A stretch of 36,542 nt of DNA from a virus: the IMG/VR virus record IMGVR_UViG_3300032245_000750, positions 1-36,542 of that record; one strand, given 5' to 3'. Positions 22,365 through 27,896 of this stretch are shown piece by piece. The notes under the pieces are model-generated. The model was not told the DNA's origin. It saw only the letters and a program-made list of their open reading frames with translations, and made no database searches. Positions within the stretch are counted from its first letter, which is position 1. Each line of letters starts with the position of its first letter. The position numbers and the translations under genes are program-made.

Positions 22365-22628
22365 ATGTTTTCCTATCGCTTCAAAAATCTTAACATTCGT
22401 CACCAAGGACAAGACTATTTGGCTAATGGTGTTGGGTTTTATGTCGTTGAAGATTTTGACGAAGACGGCAAGGAAGCAACCTTTGAAAAGGTAGAGGTTT
22501 ATGATTTGATAGACAAAAGCGGATTTGTGACTTCTCCAGAAGTCTTGAAGTATTTTGGTGAAATCATACAAGCGGAACTTAACCAAAACCCAGCATTGTG
22601 CAGGTCTTTGGGACTTAAAACTTTTTAA
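22365..22628 (+). CDS. Unknown small protein, paralogue of the 22692 product
   Basis: The product has 87 residues. A beta-rich first half (YRFKNLNIRHQGQDYL, NGVGFYVVEDFDEDG) is followed by a helix (PEVLKYFGEIIQAELNQNPALC). The layout and key positions (Y-F-N-L-I near the start, L-N-Q-n-x-x-L-C near the end) recur in the next gene, so the two are paralogues. No known family is recognised. It is the first gene after element A and so probably expressed early. Confidence 0.55.
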   Translation: MFSYRFKNLNIRHQGQDYLANGVGFYVVEDFDEDGKEATFEKVEVYDLIDKSGFVTSPEVLKYFGEIIQAELNQNPALCRSLGLKTF

Positions 22629-22691
22629 TTATTTTTGATTGACTGAACACAAGACACCTTTATTTCTTTTGTATTACAACTTACAACCACA

Positions 22692-22952
22692 ATGAGCCAA
22701 GACTATTATTTTGAAAACCTATTTATAAAACTTGGGCAAGAAACGCTTATTGTTTCGGGTCGTGCAAAATGGGAAGCCGTTGGTGATGACCTGTCTTTTA
22801 ACGCAAAGTTTTACGAGGCAAAAATAACAGACATTTATGTCACCAATGAACAACAGGGTCACACAGCAAGCGATTTAGTTTACTACGCTAAATTAGCCGT
22901 AGAAACCCTTAATCAAGATAGCGAACTTTGTGCTTACCTTCCATTGACATAA
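22692..22952 (+). CDS. Unknown small protein, paralogue of the 22365 product
   Basis: The product has 86 residues. YYFENLFIKLGQETLIV at the start and DLVYYAKLAVETLNQDSELCAYLPL at the end, given by their ends, match the design of the upstream gene (NLFI versus NLNI, LNQDSELC versus LNQNPALC). Its leader is ACAACTTACAACCACAATG, the first of four similar leaders. The function is unknown. The 63-base gap before it holds a TTGATT-11-AGACA segment that resembles the promoter-like repeats at 23.9 and 24.25 kb. Confidence 0.55.
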   Translation: MSQDYYFENLFIKLGQETLIVSGRAKWEAVGDDLSFNAKFYEAKITDIYVTNEQQGHTASDLVYYAKLAVETLNQDSELCAYLPLT

Positions 22953-23023
22953 AAATAATTTAACTTTGTGCTTGCACTTAAAAAACCTTGTGATACAAAT
23001 ACAAATCTCAACCCACAACCACA

Positions 23024-23251
23024 ATGAAAACAAAAACCAAAAATAACAAAAAGTCTTATCGTATCATTTTAGTTAAGACATACTCATTCGATACTCCAAA
23101 GATTTTTTCTAACGCCAAACAAGTCTATGATTGGCTTGAAAATGAAATCTCAAGTGTAGACTTTGAAAGACAAGCGGAGCAAAATGGAATAGACGAAGAT
23201 TTTGCGGTCTTTGAAATAGACAAAAATGGAAATACTAAAGAGACAAAATAA
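23024..23251 (+). CDS. Unknown small protein with shared leader
   Basis: The product has 75 residues, with a basic start (MKTKTKNNKKS) and an acidic second half (ENGIDEDFAVFEIDKNG, given approximately). A strand-helix pattern (YRIILVKTYSF, AKQVYDWLENEIS) suggests a small alpha/beta fold. No family is recognised. The leader is AACCCACAACCACAATG. It belongs to a short plus-strand run of genes with the same leader. Confidence 0.5.
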   Translation: MKTKTKNNKKSYRIILVKTYSFDTPKIFSNAKQVYDWLENEISSVDFERQAEQNGIDEDFAVFEIDKNGNTKETK

Positions 23252-23269
23252 TTTTAACCCACAACCACA

Positions 23270-23617
23270 ATGAAAAACCAAATGAAAAACCAAATGGAAA
23301 ACGAAAAAATCACTATTGAACTAACCGAACTTGACGAAAAGGGGAAACCCTTTAAGTCAAAAACGAAATACCTGTTGGTCAATGCTCAAGATTTGTTCAG
23401 CGAACTTACTCAAGCACTCGACTTTGAACAAGAGCAAGGTTTTGAAATAGAAACGCAAGTCAACGCCTTCGACACAGAAACAGGGGAAACTATTGAGGAG
23501 TTTTATATCGTCCGCTTCACCCGAAACAGGGGTTGGGGCTTAATGGGCAAAATAACGCACCCAAAGGAAGGTGTTTTTCGTTTCTATTTAGATTTTTTAA
23601 CTGACGAAGTTTTATAA
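23270..23617 (+). CDS. Unknown small acidic protein with shared leader
   Basis: The product has 115 residues. The start MKNQMKNQMENE contains a short in-frame repeat. Then come ITIELTELDEKGKPF and a beta-rich body (FEIETQVNAFDTETG, EEFYIVRFTRNRGWGLMG). It is acidic overall. No family is recognised. The leader is AACCCACAACCACAATG, almost identical to that of the preceding gene, 18 bases after its stop. Confidence 0.5.
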   Translation: MKNQMKNQMENEKITIELTELDEKGKPFKSKTKYLLVNAQDLFSELTQALDFEQEQGFEIETQVNAFDTETGETIEEFYIVRFTRNRGWGLMGKITHPKEGVFRFYLDFLTDEVL

Positions 23618-23638
23618 AAACCTTTAACCACAACCACA

Positions 23639-23908
23639 ATGAAAACTAAAAAGGAAAAAGAAATCAAAAAAGCATTAGCAATGCTCAAGAGGCATAACCT
23701 ATCTATTTTTACTTACGAAAACAAAGAGTTTTTGGAAGAATGGATTTTTGAGTATTGGAAGGCAAAGGATTTAAAACCTACAAAGAAAAACTTGGACAGG
23801 GTAAGAGAAAAAGCAATGGAGTATGTCATTGCAGAGTCCTTTGCTTCGGACATTATGTATAAAGCAATAGATTGGCTGGCTATGAAACAATCTTTTGTAA
23901 AAAAATAA
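23639..23908 (+). CDS. Unknown small basic helical protein with shared leader
   Basis: The product has 89 residues, mostly helical and basic (MKTKKEKEIKKALAMLKRHN at the start; VREKAMEYVIAESFASDIM near the end). The leader is AACCACAACCACAATG. No known family. The next start (23952) is preceded by a promoter-like repeat, so this is probably the last gene of its small transcript. Confidence 0.5.
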   Translation: MKTKKEKEIKKALAMLKRHNLSIFTYENKEFLEEWIFEYWKAKDLKPTKKNLDRVREKAMEYVIAESFASDIMYKAIDWLAMKQSFVKK

Positions 23909-23951
23909 TTTGTTTGCATTAAAATAAAAAAGACATTTACTCATTTTTGTT
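23909..23951 (+). promoter_or_regulatory. Promoter-like repeat, first copy
   Basis: TAATTTGTTTGCATTAAAAT and a following AAAAAGACATTTA precede the ATG at 23952. The same segment recurs at 24242-24286 with about 88 percent identity. TTGCAT and a T/A-rich hexamer 17 bases later could be a promoter. Confidence 0.5.
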
Positions 23952-24113
23952 ATGAAAACAACCACACAAAAAATGAAAACCTACAAAGGTTTTTCAATCG
24001 CAACCTTATTCCCTTCGGGTTATTACGAAGTTTACATAGGTGATAGGTTTTTCAAATGCGACACCTTGCAGGGTGCAAAGAACTTAATTAACCATTTTTT
24101 AAAAAATAAATAA
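23952..24113 (+). CDS. Unknown 53-residue protein
   Basis: A short frame encodes MKTTTQKMKTYKGFSI and on, with two aromatic-rich strands (GYYEVYIGDRFFKC) and a C-terminal basic helix (NLINHFLKNK). A second ATG at 23973 gives 46 residues; it follows ACAACCACA, the leader motif of the previous genes, so the real start may be there. It is followed by a start ATG at 24115 after one base. The function is unknown; the sequence resembles small DUF-type strand-strand-helix proteins. Confidence 0.5.
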   Translation: MKTTTQKMKTYKGFSIATLFPSGYYEVYIGDRFFKCDTLQGAKNLINHFLKNK

Positions 24114-24114
24114 A

Positions 24115-24243
24115 ATGGAAAAAATCTCATTCGCTGGTGCTGTCGCAATCTGTTGCTTGGTAGGGACAGGTCTGTTTTTGTTCCTGTGTTTTCTCGCCTT
24201 ATGTCTTGGAAACTTTACGACATTTTTTAATGTCTTAAAATAA
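24115..24243 (+). CDS. 42-residue hydrophobic membrane peptide
   Basis: The frame encodes MEKISFAGAVAICCLVGTGL and on, almost entirely hydrophobic with four Cys, one long or two short membrane segments and a final polar NVLK. It begins two bases after the preceding stop. The terminal TAA is part of a promoter-like repeat. Short hydrophobic phage peptides may be holin-like or superinfection factors; nothing specific is seen. Confidence 0.45.
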   Translation: MEKISFAGAVAICCLVGTGLFLFLCFLALCLGNFTTFFNVLK

Positions 24244-24286
24244 TTTGCTTGCATTAAAATAAAATAGACATTTATTTATTATCGTT
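24242..24286 (+). promoter_or_regulatory. Promoter-like repeat, second copy
   Basis: TAATTTGCTTGCATTAAAAT followed by AAAATAGACATTTATTT precedes the ATG at 24287. It repeats the segment at 23909-23951. Only the last ten bases before the ATG differ. It probably drives the 24287 gene. Confidence 0.5.
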
Positions 24287-24616
24287 ATGCAAAACCATAC
24301 TACACCAATCACACTAACAACCGCAACGGGCTTTGAAATTAAAAACGCCAAGACCTTTGTCGCCAAGTTTTTACCCTGCACAAACACAAAAGGTGCAAGG
24401 GTGAAAATCTTTTCCCCCGTAAAAGGTCACAAAGGAAAGTCACTAACGCTTGCGTGGAACTACGCATTGAGCGAAAAAACTTACGAAAAGGCATTTACGG
24501 CTTTTTTGGCTAAACACCACGTTTACTTTTTTGACCTTCAAATGGGCGAAACTTTTGAAGTGACAAAGTCATACTTTGACGGAGGTTATTATTTTACCGC
24601 CCGTGTTGCCCGCTAA
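24287..24616 (+). CDS. Unknown protein of the terminator-ended cassettes
   Basis: The product has 109 residues. It is basic (KTFVAKFLPC, KGHKGKSLTLAW) with a beta-rich ending FEVTKSYFDGGYYFTARVAR. Helix EKTYEKAFTAFLAKHHVYFF lies in the middle. I do not recognise it. Its first bases ATGCAAAACCATAC recur at the start of the 25762 gene. A Rho-independent terminator follows 22 bases after the stop. GC content rises here compared with the genes to the left. Confidence 0.5.
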   Translation: MQNHTTPITLTTATGFEIKNAKTFVAKFLPCTNTKGARVKIFSPVKGHKGKSLTLAWNYALSEKTYEKAFTAFLAKHHVYFFDLQMGETFEVTKSYFDGGYYFTARVAR

Positions 24617-24638
24617 CCCTAACGCCTTACCCGCTATC

Positions 24639-24664
24639 AGCCCCCGCACTTGGGGGCTTTTTTG
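24639..24664 (+). terminator. Rho-independent terminator 1 of cassette array
   Basis: Stem AGCCCCC/GGGGGCT with a short GCACTT-type loop, then TTTTTT and GTGCC. It ends the 24287 gene. Confidence 0.85.
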
Positions 24665-24799
24665 TGCCTGTTTAGGATAGCCCAATAGACCCGCTTTCCT
24701 GCCCTTGTGGGAGGGTTTGTGTAATACGAAGGCAAGGACATAGGCAACCCCACGAAAACCACCGCCAAAGCCCTGCAAATAAGCGAGCGTTTTCACCCA

Positions 24800-24829
24800 A
24801 TAAAACCAATGGTTTTATGACTTTTTTTT
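24800..24829 (+). terminator. Second hairpin with T run
   Basis: ATAAAACC at 24800-24807 pairs with GGTTTTAT at 24811-24818 over a three-base loop; after GAC there follows a run of eight T. It works as a terminator on the plus strand. The 320 bases between the 24287 and 24937 genes otherwise hold no convincing gene. Confidence 0.6.
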
Positions 24830-24835
24830 CCCCGT

Positions 24836-24872
24836 CAAGTATTTTCCTAAATCAAGCAAATAATAATACTTG
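24836..24872. promoter_or_regulatory. Inverted repeat CAAGTATT/AATACTTG
   Basis: Exact 8-base arms at 24836-24843 and 24865-24872 with a 21-base spacer, upstream of the 24937 gene. The arms include the AATAC of the early elements. This may be an operator; no protein is known to bind it. Confidence 0.4.
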
Positions 24873-24936
24873 TGAATAACTTTTCTTTTCTTTGGGCTTG
24901 TGTCCGTAAGCGGGCTTGCCGTATCGTTATCCCGTT

Positions 24937-25272
24937 ATGAAAACACCCACCAAAAAACCCACCAAAAAAACCGACCCTATCCTTGACGCTATCGCTTCAA
25001 AAGACGGAGGTTATTCACTCCTAACAATCGCTTGCCAATCGCTAGACATTTACGCTCAAAGCGTGGACAGGGATTATTCAGGGCGTGGAATGTATGGCGA
25101 TACTTGCGTTGCCTTCACTATTGAGGACATAGGTGACGCTGAATGTATCGCCCGTCAAGTTTCCCGCTTGTCCGAAAAGGCAGGGAAGCGAGTCGGGGCT
25201 TCCATTGACTCAATGGGTCGCTCATTCGTAGTCTATTGCCCCTCGCTTTCGATTGAGGACGCAAGCGAATAA
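24937..25272 (+). CDS. Unknown cassette protein
   Basis: With the ATG at 24937 the product has 111 residues. The start MKTPTKKPTKKTDPILDAI is basic and low-complexity; the rest contains CQSLDIYAQSV, GDTCVAFTIEDIGDAECI and a strand SFVVYCPSLSIED. No family is recognised. The leader TTTGGGCTTGTGTCC plus CCCGTTATG recurs before the next gene. A terminator follows. Codon use is richer in G and C than in the structural genes, which may mean separate acquisition. Confidence 0.5.
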   Translation: MKTPTKKPTKKTDPILDAIASKDGGYSLLTIACQSLDIYAQSVDRDYSGRGMYGDTCVAFTIEDIGDAECIARQVSRLSEKAGKRVGASIDSMGRSFVVYCPSLSIEDASE

Positions 25273-25293
25273 CCCCCCGCCTAACCGCTTTAC

Positions 25294-25321
25294 AAGCCCG
25301 CCCGCAAGGTGGGCTTTTTTT
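25294..25321 (+). terminator. Rho-independent terminator 2 of cassette array
   Basis: Stem AAGCCCGCC/GGTGGGCTT with one G-T pair and loop CGCAA, followed by TTTTTTT and GTGCCCG. Confidence 0.85.
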
Positions 25322-25404
25322 GTGCCCGTCCTAAACCCTGCCCCTAAAAAAAGTTTCACTTTGGGCTTGTGCCCCCTGCCCTATGGCTTAGTTTCAATCC
25401 CGTT

Positions 25405-25656
25405 ATGCAACCCGCACCCAACACAATCCTCCCTGTCACAACCGCAACCCGCCTCGCTCGCCTCGCTGATTTTATCAGCACCGAGGGAACGCTTCGCCAC
25501 GCCCGAACGCTCGCTAAGATTGCAAACGGCGGACGCAACGCCATAAGCCACGATGAGATTATTTCTCTCTCGTCTTTTGTTTATTCCGAAGGCACTTGCC
25601 GTCTCTATCGTGATTTAAATCTCACGCTCTACCCTCGCATTGTTTACAAATCATAA
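25405..25656 (+). CDS. Unknown cassette protein
   Basis: With the ATG at 25405 the product has 83 residues. It is helical and basic: RLARLADFISTEGTLRHARTLAKIA, given by ends, then SHDEIISLSSFVYSEGTCRLYRD. A duplicated phrase (F-x-x-x-EGT-x-R) occurs in it: ADFISTEGTLRHAR and SSFVYSEGTCRLYR. That internal repeat is unusual for so small a protein. The function is unknown. The leader matches that of the previous cassette; a terminator follows. Confidence 0.5.
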   Translation: MQPAPNTILPVTTATRLARLADFISTEGTLRHARTLAKIANGGRNAISHDEIISLSSFVYSEGTCRLYRDLNLTLYPRIVYKS

Positions 25657-25680
25657 TCCGCTAACCACCCACCCAAAATC

Positions 25681-25704
25681 GCCCTGCCCTTGCAGGGCTT
25701 TTTT
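25681..25704 (+). terminator. Rho-independent terminator 3 of cassette array
   Basis: Stem GCCCTGC/GCAGGGC with loop CCTT, then TTTTTT and GTGCCCG. The stem is identical to that of terminator 4. Confidence 0.9.
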
Positions 25705-25761
25705 GTGCCCGCTTTTTTTCGCTTGCGTTCACTTCGCCTGTTTTCTAAAAATCACCTCGTC

Positions 25762-26076
25762 ATGCAAAACCATACACGCAAAACCACCTCATCACTCCTC
25801 CATTCACAACAGGCATTATTGCTTCGCAAGCACCTGCTTGTATTCGTAGCCGCACAAGAAAAAGCCACGCAAGCCCTTCGTGCAATAAATGAAATCGCAA
25901 TGCTCGAAAACGAAAACAACCCTCTTCAGCGTCCATTGCTCGGCACGCCCTCCGTTGTTGGATACGCTGATTTAAGTTACACTCCCGAACTAATCCACGC
26001 CGAAGAGGTTGACGCTCTTTTAACCGAAGCCCTGCGAGCGATTGAAGTATCGGCTTTTTGGGCGAGCAACGACTAA
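25762..26076 (+). CDS. Unknown helical cassette protein
   Basis: With the ATG at 25762 the product has 104 residues. A long helical region (QALLLRKHLLVFVAAQEKAT) is followed by an acidic helix (HAEEVDALLTEALRAIEVSA). No family is recognised. The first 14 bases equal those of the 24287 gene. It is the last gene of the cassette array; the open frame extends upstream through terminator 3, which is why the start is placed here. Confidence 0.5.
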   Translation: MQNHTRKTTSSLLHSQQALLLRKHLLVFVAAQEKATQALRAINEIAMLENENNPLQRPLLGTPSVVGYADLSYTPELIHAEEVDALLTEALRAIEVSAFWASND

Positions 26077-26102
26077 TCCTTTTTTAAACTATCAACGAAA
26101 TC

Positions 26103-26126
26103 GCCCTGCCAACGCAGGGCTTTTTT
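26103..26126 (+). terminator. Rho-independent terminator 4 of cassette array
   Basis: Stem GCCCTGC/GCAGGGC with loop CAAC, then TTTTTT and GTGCCT. It is the last of four related terminators. Confidence 0.9.
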
Positions 26127-26420
26127 GTGCCTACCCGCTTCCCGCCCAGCCCGAATACCAGCACCTGCCTTTTTTGGGCTTCCCTTGCCACCACAGCCCG
26201 CTTTGTCGTCCAGCGATACCGCCTATACCCACCCCACCCCCAAACCCCCTCCAGCGAGCCAGCGAGACACCTCTATCGCAGTCCACCAGCAAGTCACACC
26301 TACCTGTTTCGGCAATCAAAACCCCAGCAAATCTAATTTAGCACCTATCAGCCACCAATCAGCCAGCAATCATGCACCAATCAGGCAACCCGTTCCATGA
26401 CCTTCAATCCCTCCCCAAAA
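26127..26420. other. C-rich stretch without a convincing gene
   Basis: About 290 bases with C far exceeding G on the plus strand (for example CCCACCCCACCCCCAAACCC). Open frames exist in several phases, but none has a plausible start or protein composition. CACCAATCAG is repeated near 26354 and 26375. I see no RNA gene in it. Confidence 0.5.
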
Positions 26421-26421
26421 A

Positions 26422-26478
26422 GAACAATCGTTCACTACTGAACACCTGTTCACTTACTGAACTTTAGTTCACCTGAAC
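26422..26478. repeat. Alternating inverted half-site array GAAC/GTTCA/TGAAC
   Basis: Half-sites alternate in direction: GAAC 26422, GTTCA 26430, TGAAC 26439, GTTCA 26448, TGAAC 26458, GTTCA 26467, TGAAC 26474. Spacers are four, four, four, five, four and two bases. Three palindromes GTTCA-n-TGAAC result. The first two half-sites also spell GAAC-AATC-GTTC, which resembles the LexA box of Gram-positive bacteria. It is probably a multi-site operator. Confidence 0.65.
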
Positions 26479-26900
26479 AGGGGGGAGGGGGTAAGACTCA
26501 AAAAAAACACCAGAAACTTGGACTGGTTACCTCAGAAACTTTTTTTATCCCAAAAGGGTTGAAGCGACTGAGCCTAATACAGCGTAAGCGTTATTAGCGA
26601 AGAAGCGTCTGGGGGTTATTAGGGGGTGTTGAGCAGGTGATGTCAAGCAGTATTTTTGTTATAGTGCTAAAGAGCCGATTTTCTATGAAATATAATTGCT
26701 GAATCTGATAGATAGTAATTCTAATGAAAGCCATTAGGATTTCTAATAGGATAGAACTAAGGTGTTTGTGTGCTTGACAGTGTTCTTGGAAACCCCCTTA
26801 TGTATCCCCTTTCTTTGACCCCCTTAATCCCCCTAAATAATTAGGGGGACAGGATTATAAAATACAGTTGACAAACTTATTTCATTGATTACAGGTTAAT
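26479..26900. other. G-rich and AT-rich regulatory region without a gene
   Basis: Directly after the half-site array the plus strand becomes G-rich (GGGGGGAGGGGG, GGGGGTTATTAGGGGG). CAGAAACTT is repeated near 26510 and 26533. TTGACA boxes occur near 26774 and 26869, pointing rightward to the tRNA and late operon. CTAATG/CATTAG forms a small hairpin near 26722-26739. No protein gene is seen. Confidence 0.5.
26828..26849. promoter_or_regulatory. Perfect 9-bp hairpin without T run
   Basis: TCCCCCTAA at 26828-26836 pairs with TTAGGGGGA at 26841-26849 over loop ATAA. No T run follows on either strand, so it is not a classical terminator. It lies just upstream of a TTGACA box. Confidence 0.55.
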
Positions 26901-26915
26901 TAGTTCTTTTAATTT

Positions 26916-27026
26916 GCGTGGCTAGTTTTCTCCCGAATACTAGAAGGTACGATTGAGTAACAACCAATAATATGTATCATAGTGTGTTCTACCGAATCAA
27001 ACCTTGGCTGGACTCCAGCCCCACGC
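26916..27026 (+). ncRNA. Possible structured RNA directly before the tRNA
   Basis: GCGTGG at 26916 can pair with CCACGC at 27021-27026, closing about 110 bases. Inside are CTAGT/ACTAG (26922-26943) and the hairpin GGCTGG-ACT-CCAGCC (27006-27020). The strand is not a tRNA by any standard arm set. It could be a leader or a small phage RNA. The evidence is secondary-structure potential only. Confidence 0.3.
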
Positions 27027-27034
27027 TCCATTTG

Positions 27035-27106
27035 CGGTCTGTAGTTCAACGGATAGAACATTCGCCTTCTAAGCGAATAATCTTGGTTCGATTCCAAGCA
27101 GACCGA
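27035..27106 (+). tRNA. tRNA-Arg (anticodon UCU)
   Basis: All arms form: acceptor CGGTCTG/CAGACCG (7 pairs), D arm GTTC/GAAC with loop AACGGATA, anticodon arm TTCGC/GCGAA with loop CTTCTAA giving anticodon TCT, four-base variable region, and T arm CTTGG/CCAAG with loop TTCGATT. It reads AGA, a codon used often in these phage genes. The discriminator is A and no CCA is encoded, so CCA must be added by the host. It is followed 63 bases later by the first late gene. Confidence 0.9.
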
Positions 27107-27168
27107 AATCGCACGAATTATAACTAAATTAACTTGACAACAACCATTTAACCCGAATAAGTCCAAAT

Positions 27169-27576
27169 ATGAAAGAAAAAGACCTTTCAATCGCAATCGG
27201 GCTATCAAGAGATATGCTCAAGGAAATCAGAGACACTTATGAACAGGGTGTTCATTGGAATAAAATCGAGTCTCGCAAGCCAGAGCAACTCTGGGAGGTC
27301 GAGTGGACACCAGAAGGAATTACGCTCCTAAAGAAGAACATCGGTTTCAAAGAACCAGAGGTCATTAAATCACCAGAAAAAAAGAACGGCAAGGTAGTAA
27401 GAAAATATAACAACCCTCGTGTAATCGGGGTAATCCTAGATGACCAACCAGACAAAGAACATAATGTTCTATGCCGTGAATCTAATAAATTCCTCATCAA
27501 TATGCCTGTTGTCGTACGATGGGACGGAGCACGATGGTGTATCGTGCGACATCCTAGATTCGTAGGCAAGTACTAA
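27169..27576 (+). CDS. Unknown first late-region protein
   Basis: The product has 135 residues. The N-terminal part (LSIAIGLSRDMLKEIRDTYEQGVHW) looks like a HTH-type DNA-binding segment, followed by a charged linker SPEKKNGKVVRK and a beta-rich C-terminus with VRWDGARWCIVRHPRFVGKY. I associate similar C-terminal sequences with conserved phage proteins of unknown function. A TTGACA box near 27133 precedes it. It is probably a regulator at the head of the late operon. Confidence 0.5.
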   Translation: MKEKDLSIAIGLSRDMLKEIRDTYEQGVHWNKIESRKPEQLWEVEWTPEGITLLKKNIGFKEPEVIKSPEKKNGKVVRKYNNPRVIGVILDDQPDKEHNVLCRESNKFLINMPVVVRWDGARWCIVRHPRFVGKY

Positions 27577-27597
27577 AAAAAATTTTTTTAAAAAACT

Positions 27598-27744
27598 ATG
27601 AAAAAACTAAAACCAGAAAACAATAAAGAAAAAGAAAATAAAGAACCAGCACTCCAAAAGAAAATGGAAAAAAAGATGGGGATTGTTGAATACAAAAAAG
27701 GAATGTCTGGAAAAAAGACAAACTACAAAGGAAAGTGTTGTTAA
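27598..27744 (+). CDS. 48-residue lysine-rich protein
   Basis: The frame encodes MKKLKPENNKEKENKEPALQ and on, with a lysine content near one third, a middle GIVEYKKGMSG and a cysteine pair at the end (KGKCC). The leader is a palindromic A/T tract. It is coupled to the next gene by one base. It may be a small structural or DNA-binding protein; no family is recognised. Confidence 0.45.
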   Translation: MKKLKPENNKEKENKEPALQKKMEKKMGIVEYKKGMSGKKTNYKGKCC

Positions 27745-27745
27745 T

Positions 27746-27895
27746 ATGCCATTAAAAAAAAGTGCGTCAAAAGAAGCATTTACACAGAACCTTCATAAAG
27801 AACTTGGTGTCGGTAAGCCACTTAAACAGGCTATTGCTATTGCTTATTCTGTTAAGCGTAATGCTATGGCTGGTGGTAGAAAAAAACGAAAGTAA
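27746..27895 (+). CDS. Conserved 49-residue basic phage protein
   Basis: The product MPLKKSASKEAFTQNLHKEL, followed by GKPLKQAIAIAYSVKRNAM and a basic RKKRK end, belongs to a very common family of small phage proteins with the pattern MPLKKG-S---I--N---E---GKP-KQA-AIAL. It often lies close to the packaging or structural genes, but the role is not known. It starts one base after the previous stop, and the endolysin gene starts one base after its own stop. Confidence 0.7.
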   Translation: MPLKKSASKEAFTQNLHKELGVGKPLKQAIAIAYSVKRNAMAGGRKKRK

Positions 27896-27896
27896 T

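Noticed and set aside
24569-24796. Minus-strand open frame of 75 codons with Gly-rich product
   Set aside because: It covers terminator 1 and the end of a better plus-strand gene, and its composition is that of a reversed GC-rich stretch.
26042-26400. Three overlapping plus-strand open frames with Pro-rich products
   Set aside because: They pass through terminator 4 and the C-rich stretch; high Pro and Ser content reflects base composition only.
26372-26467. A 31-codon frame starting MHQSGNPFHD
   Set aside because: It runs across the half-site array, which explains its sequence; no homology pattern is seen.
26828-26849. Hairpin as a terminator
   Set aside because: A T run is missing on both strands.
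27035-27106. tRNA as integration site
   Set aside because: No integrase gene and no duplicated tRNA fragment are seen in the window.
26909-27208. Minus-strand frame of 99 codons
   Set aside because: It is antisense to the tRNA and its leader, and has no plausible context.
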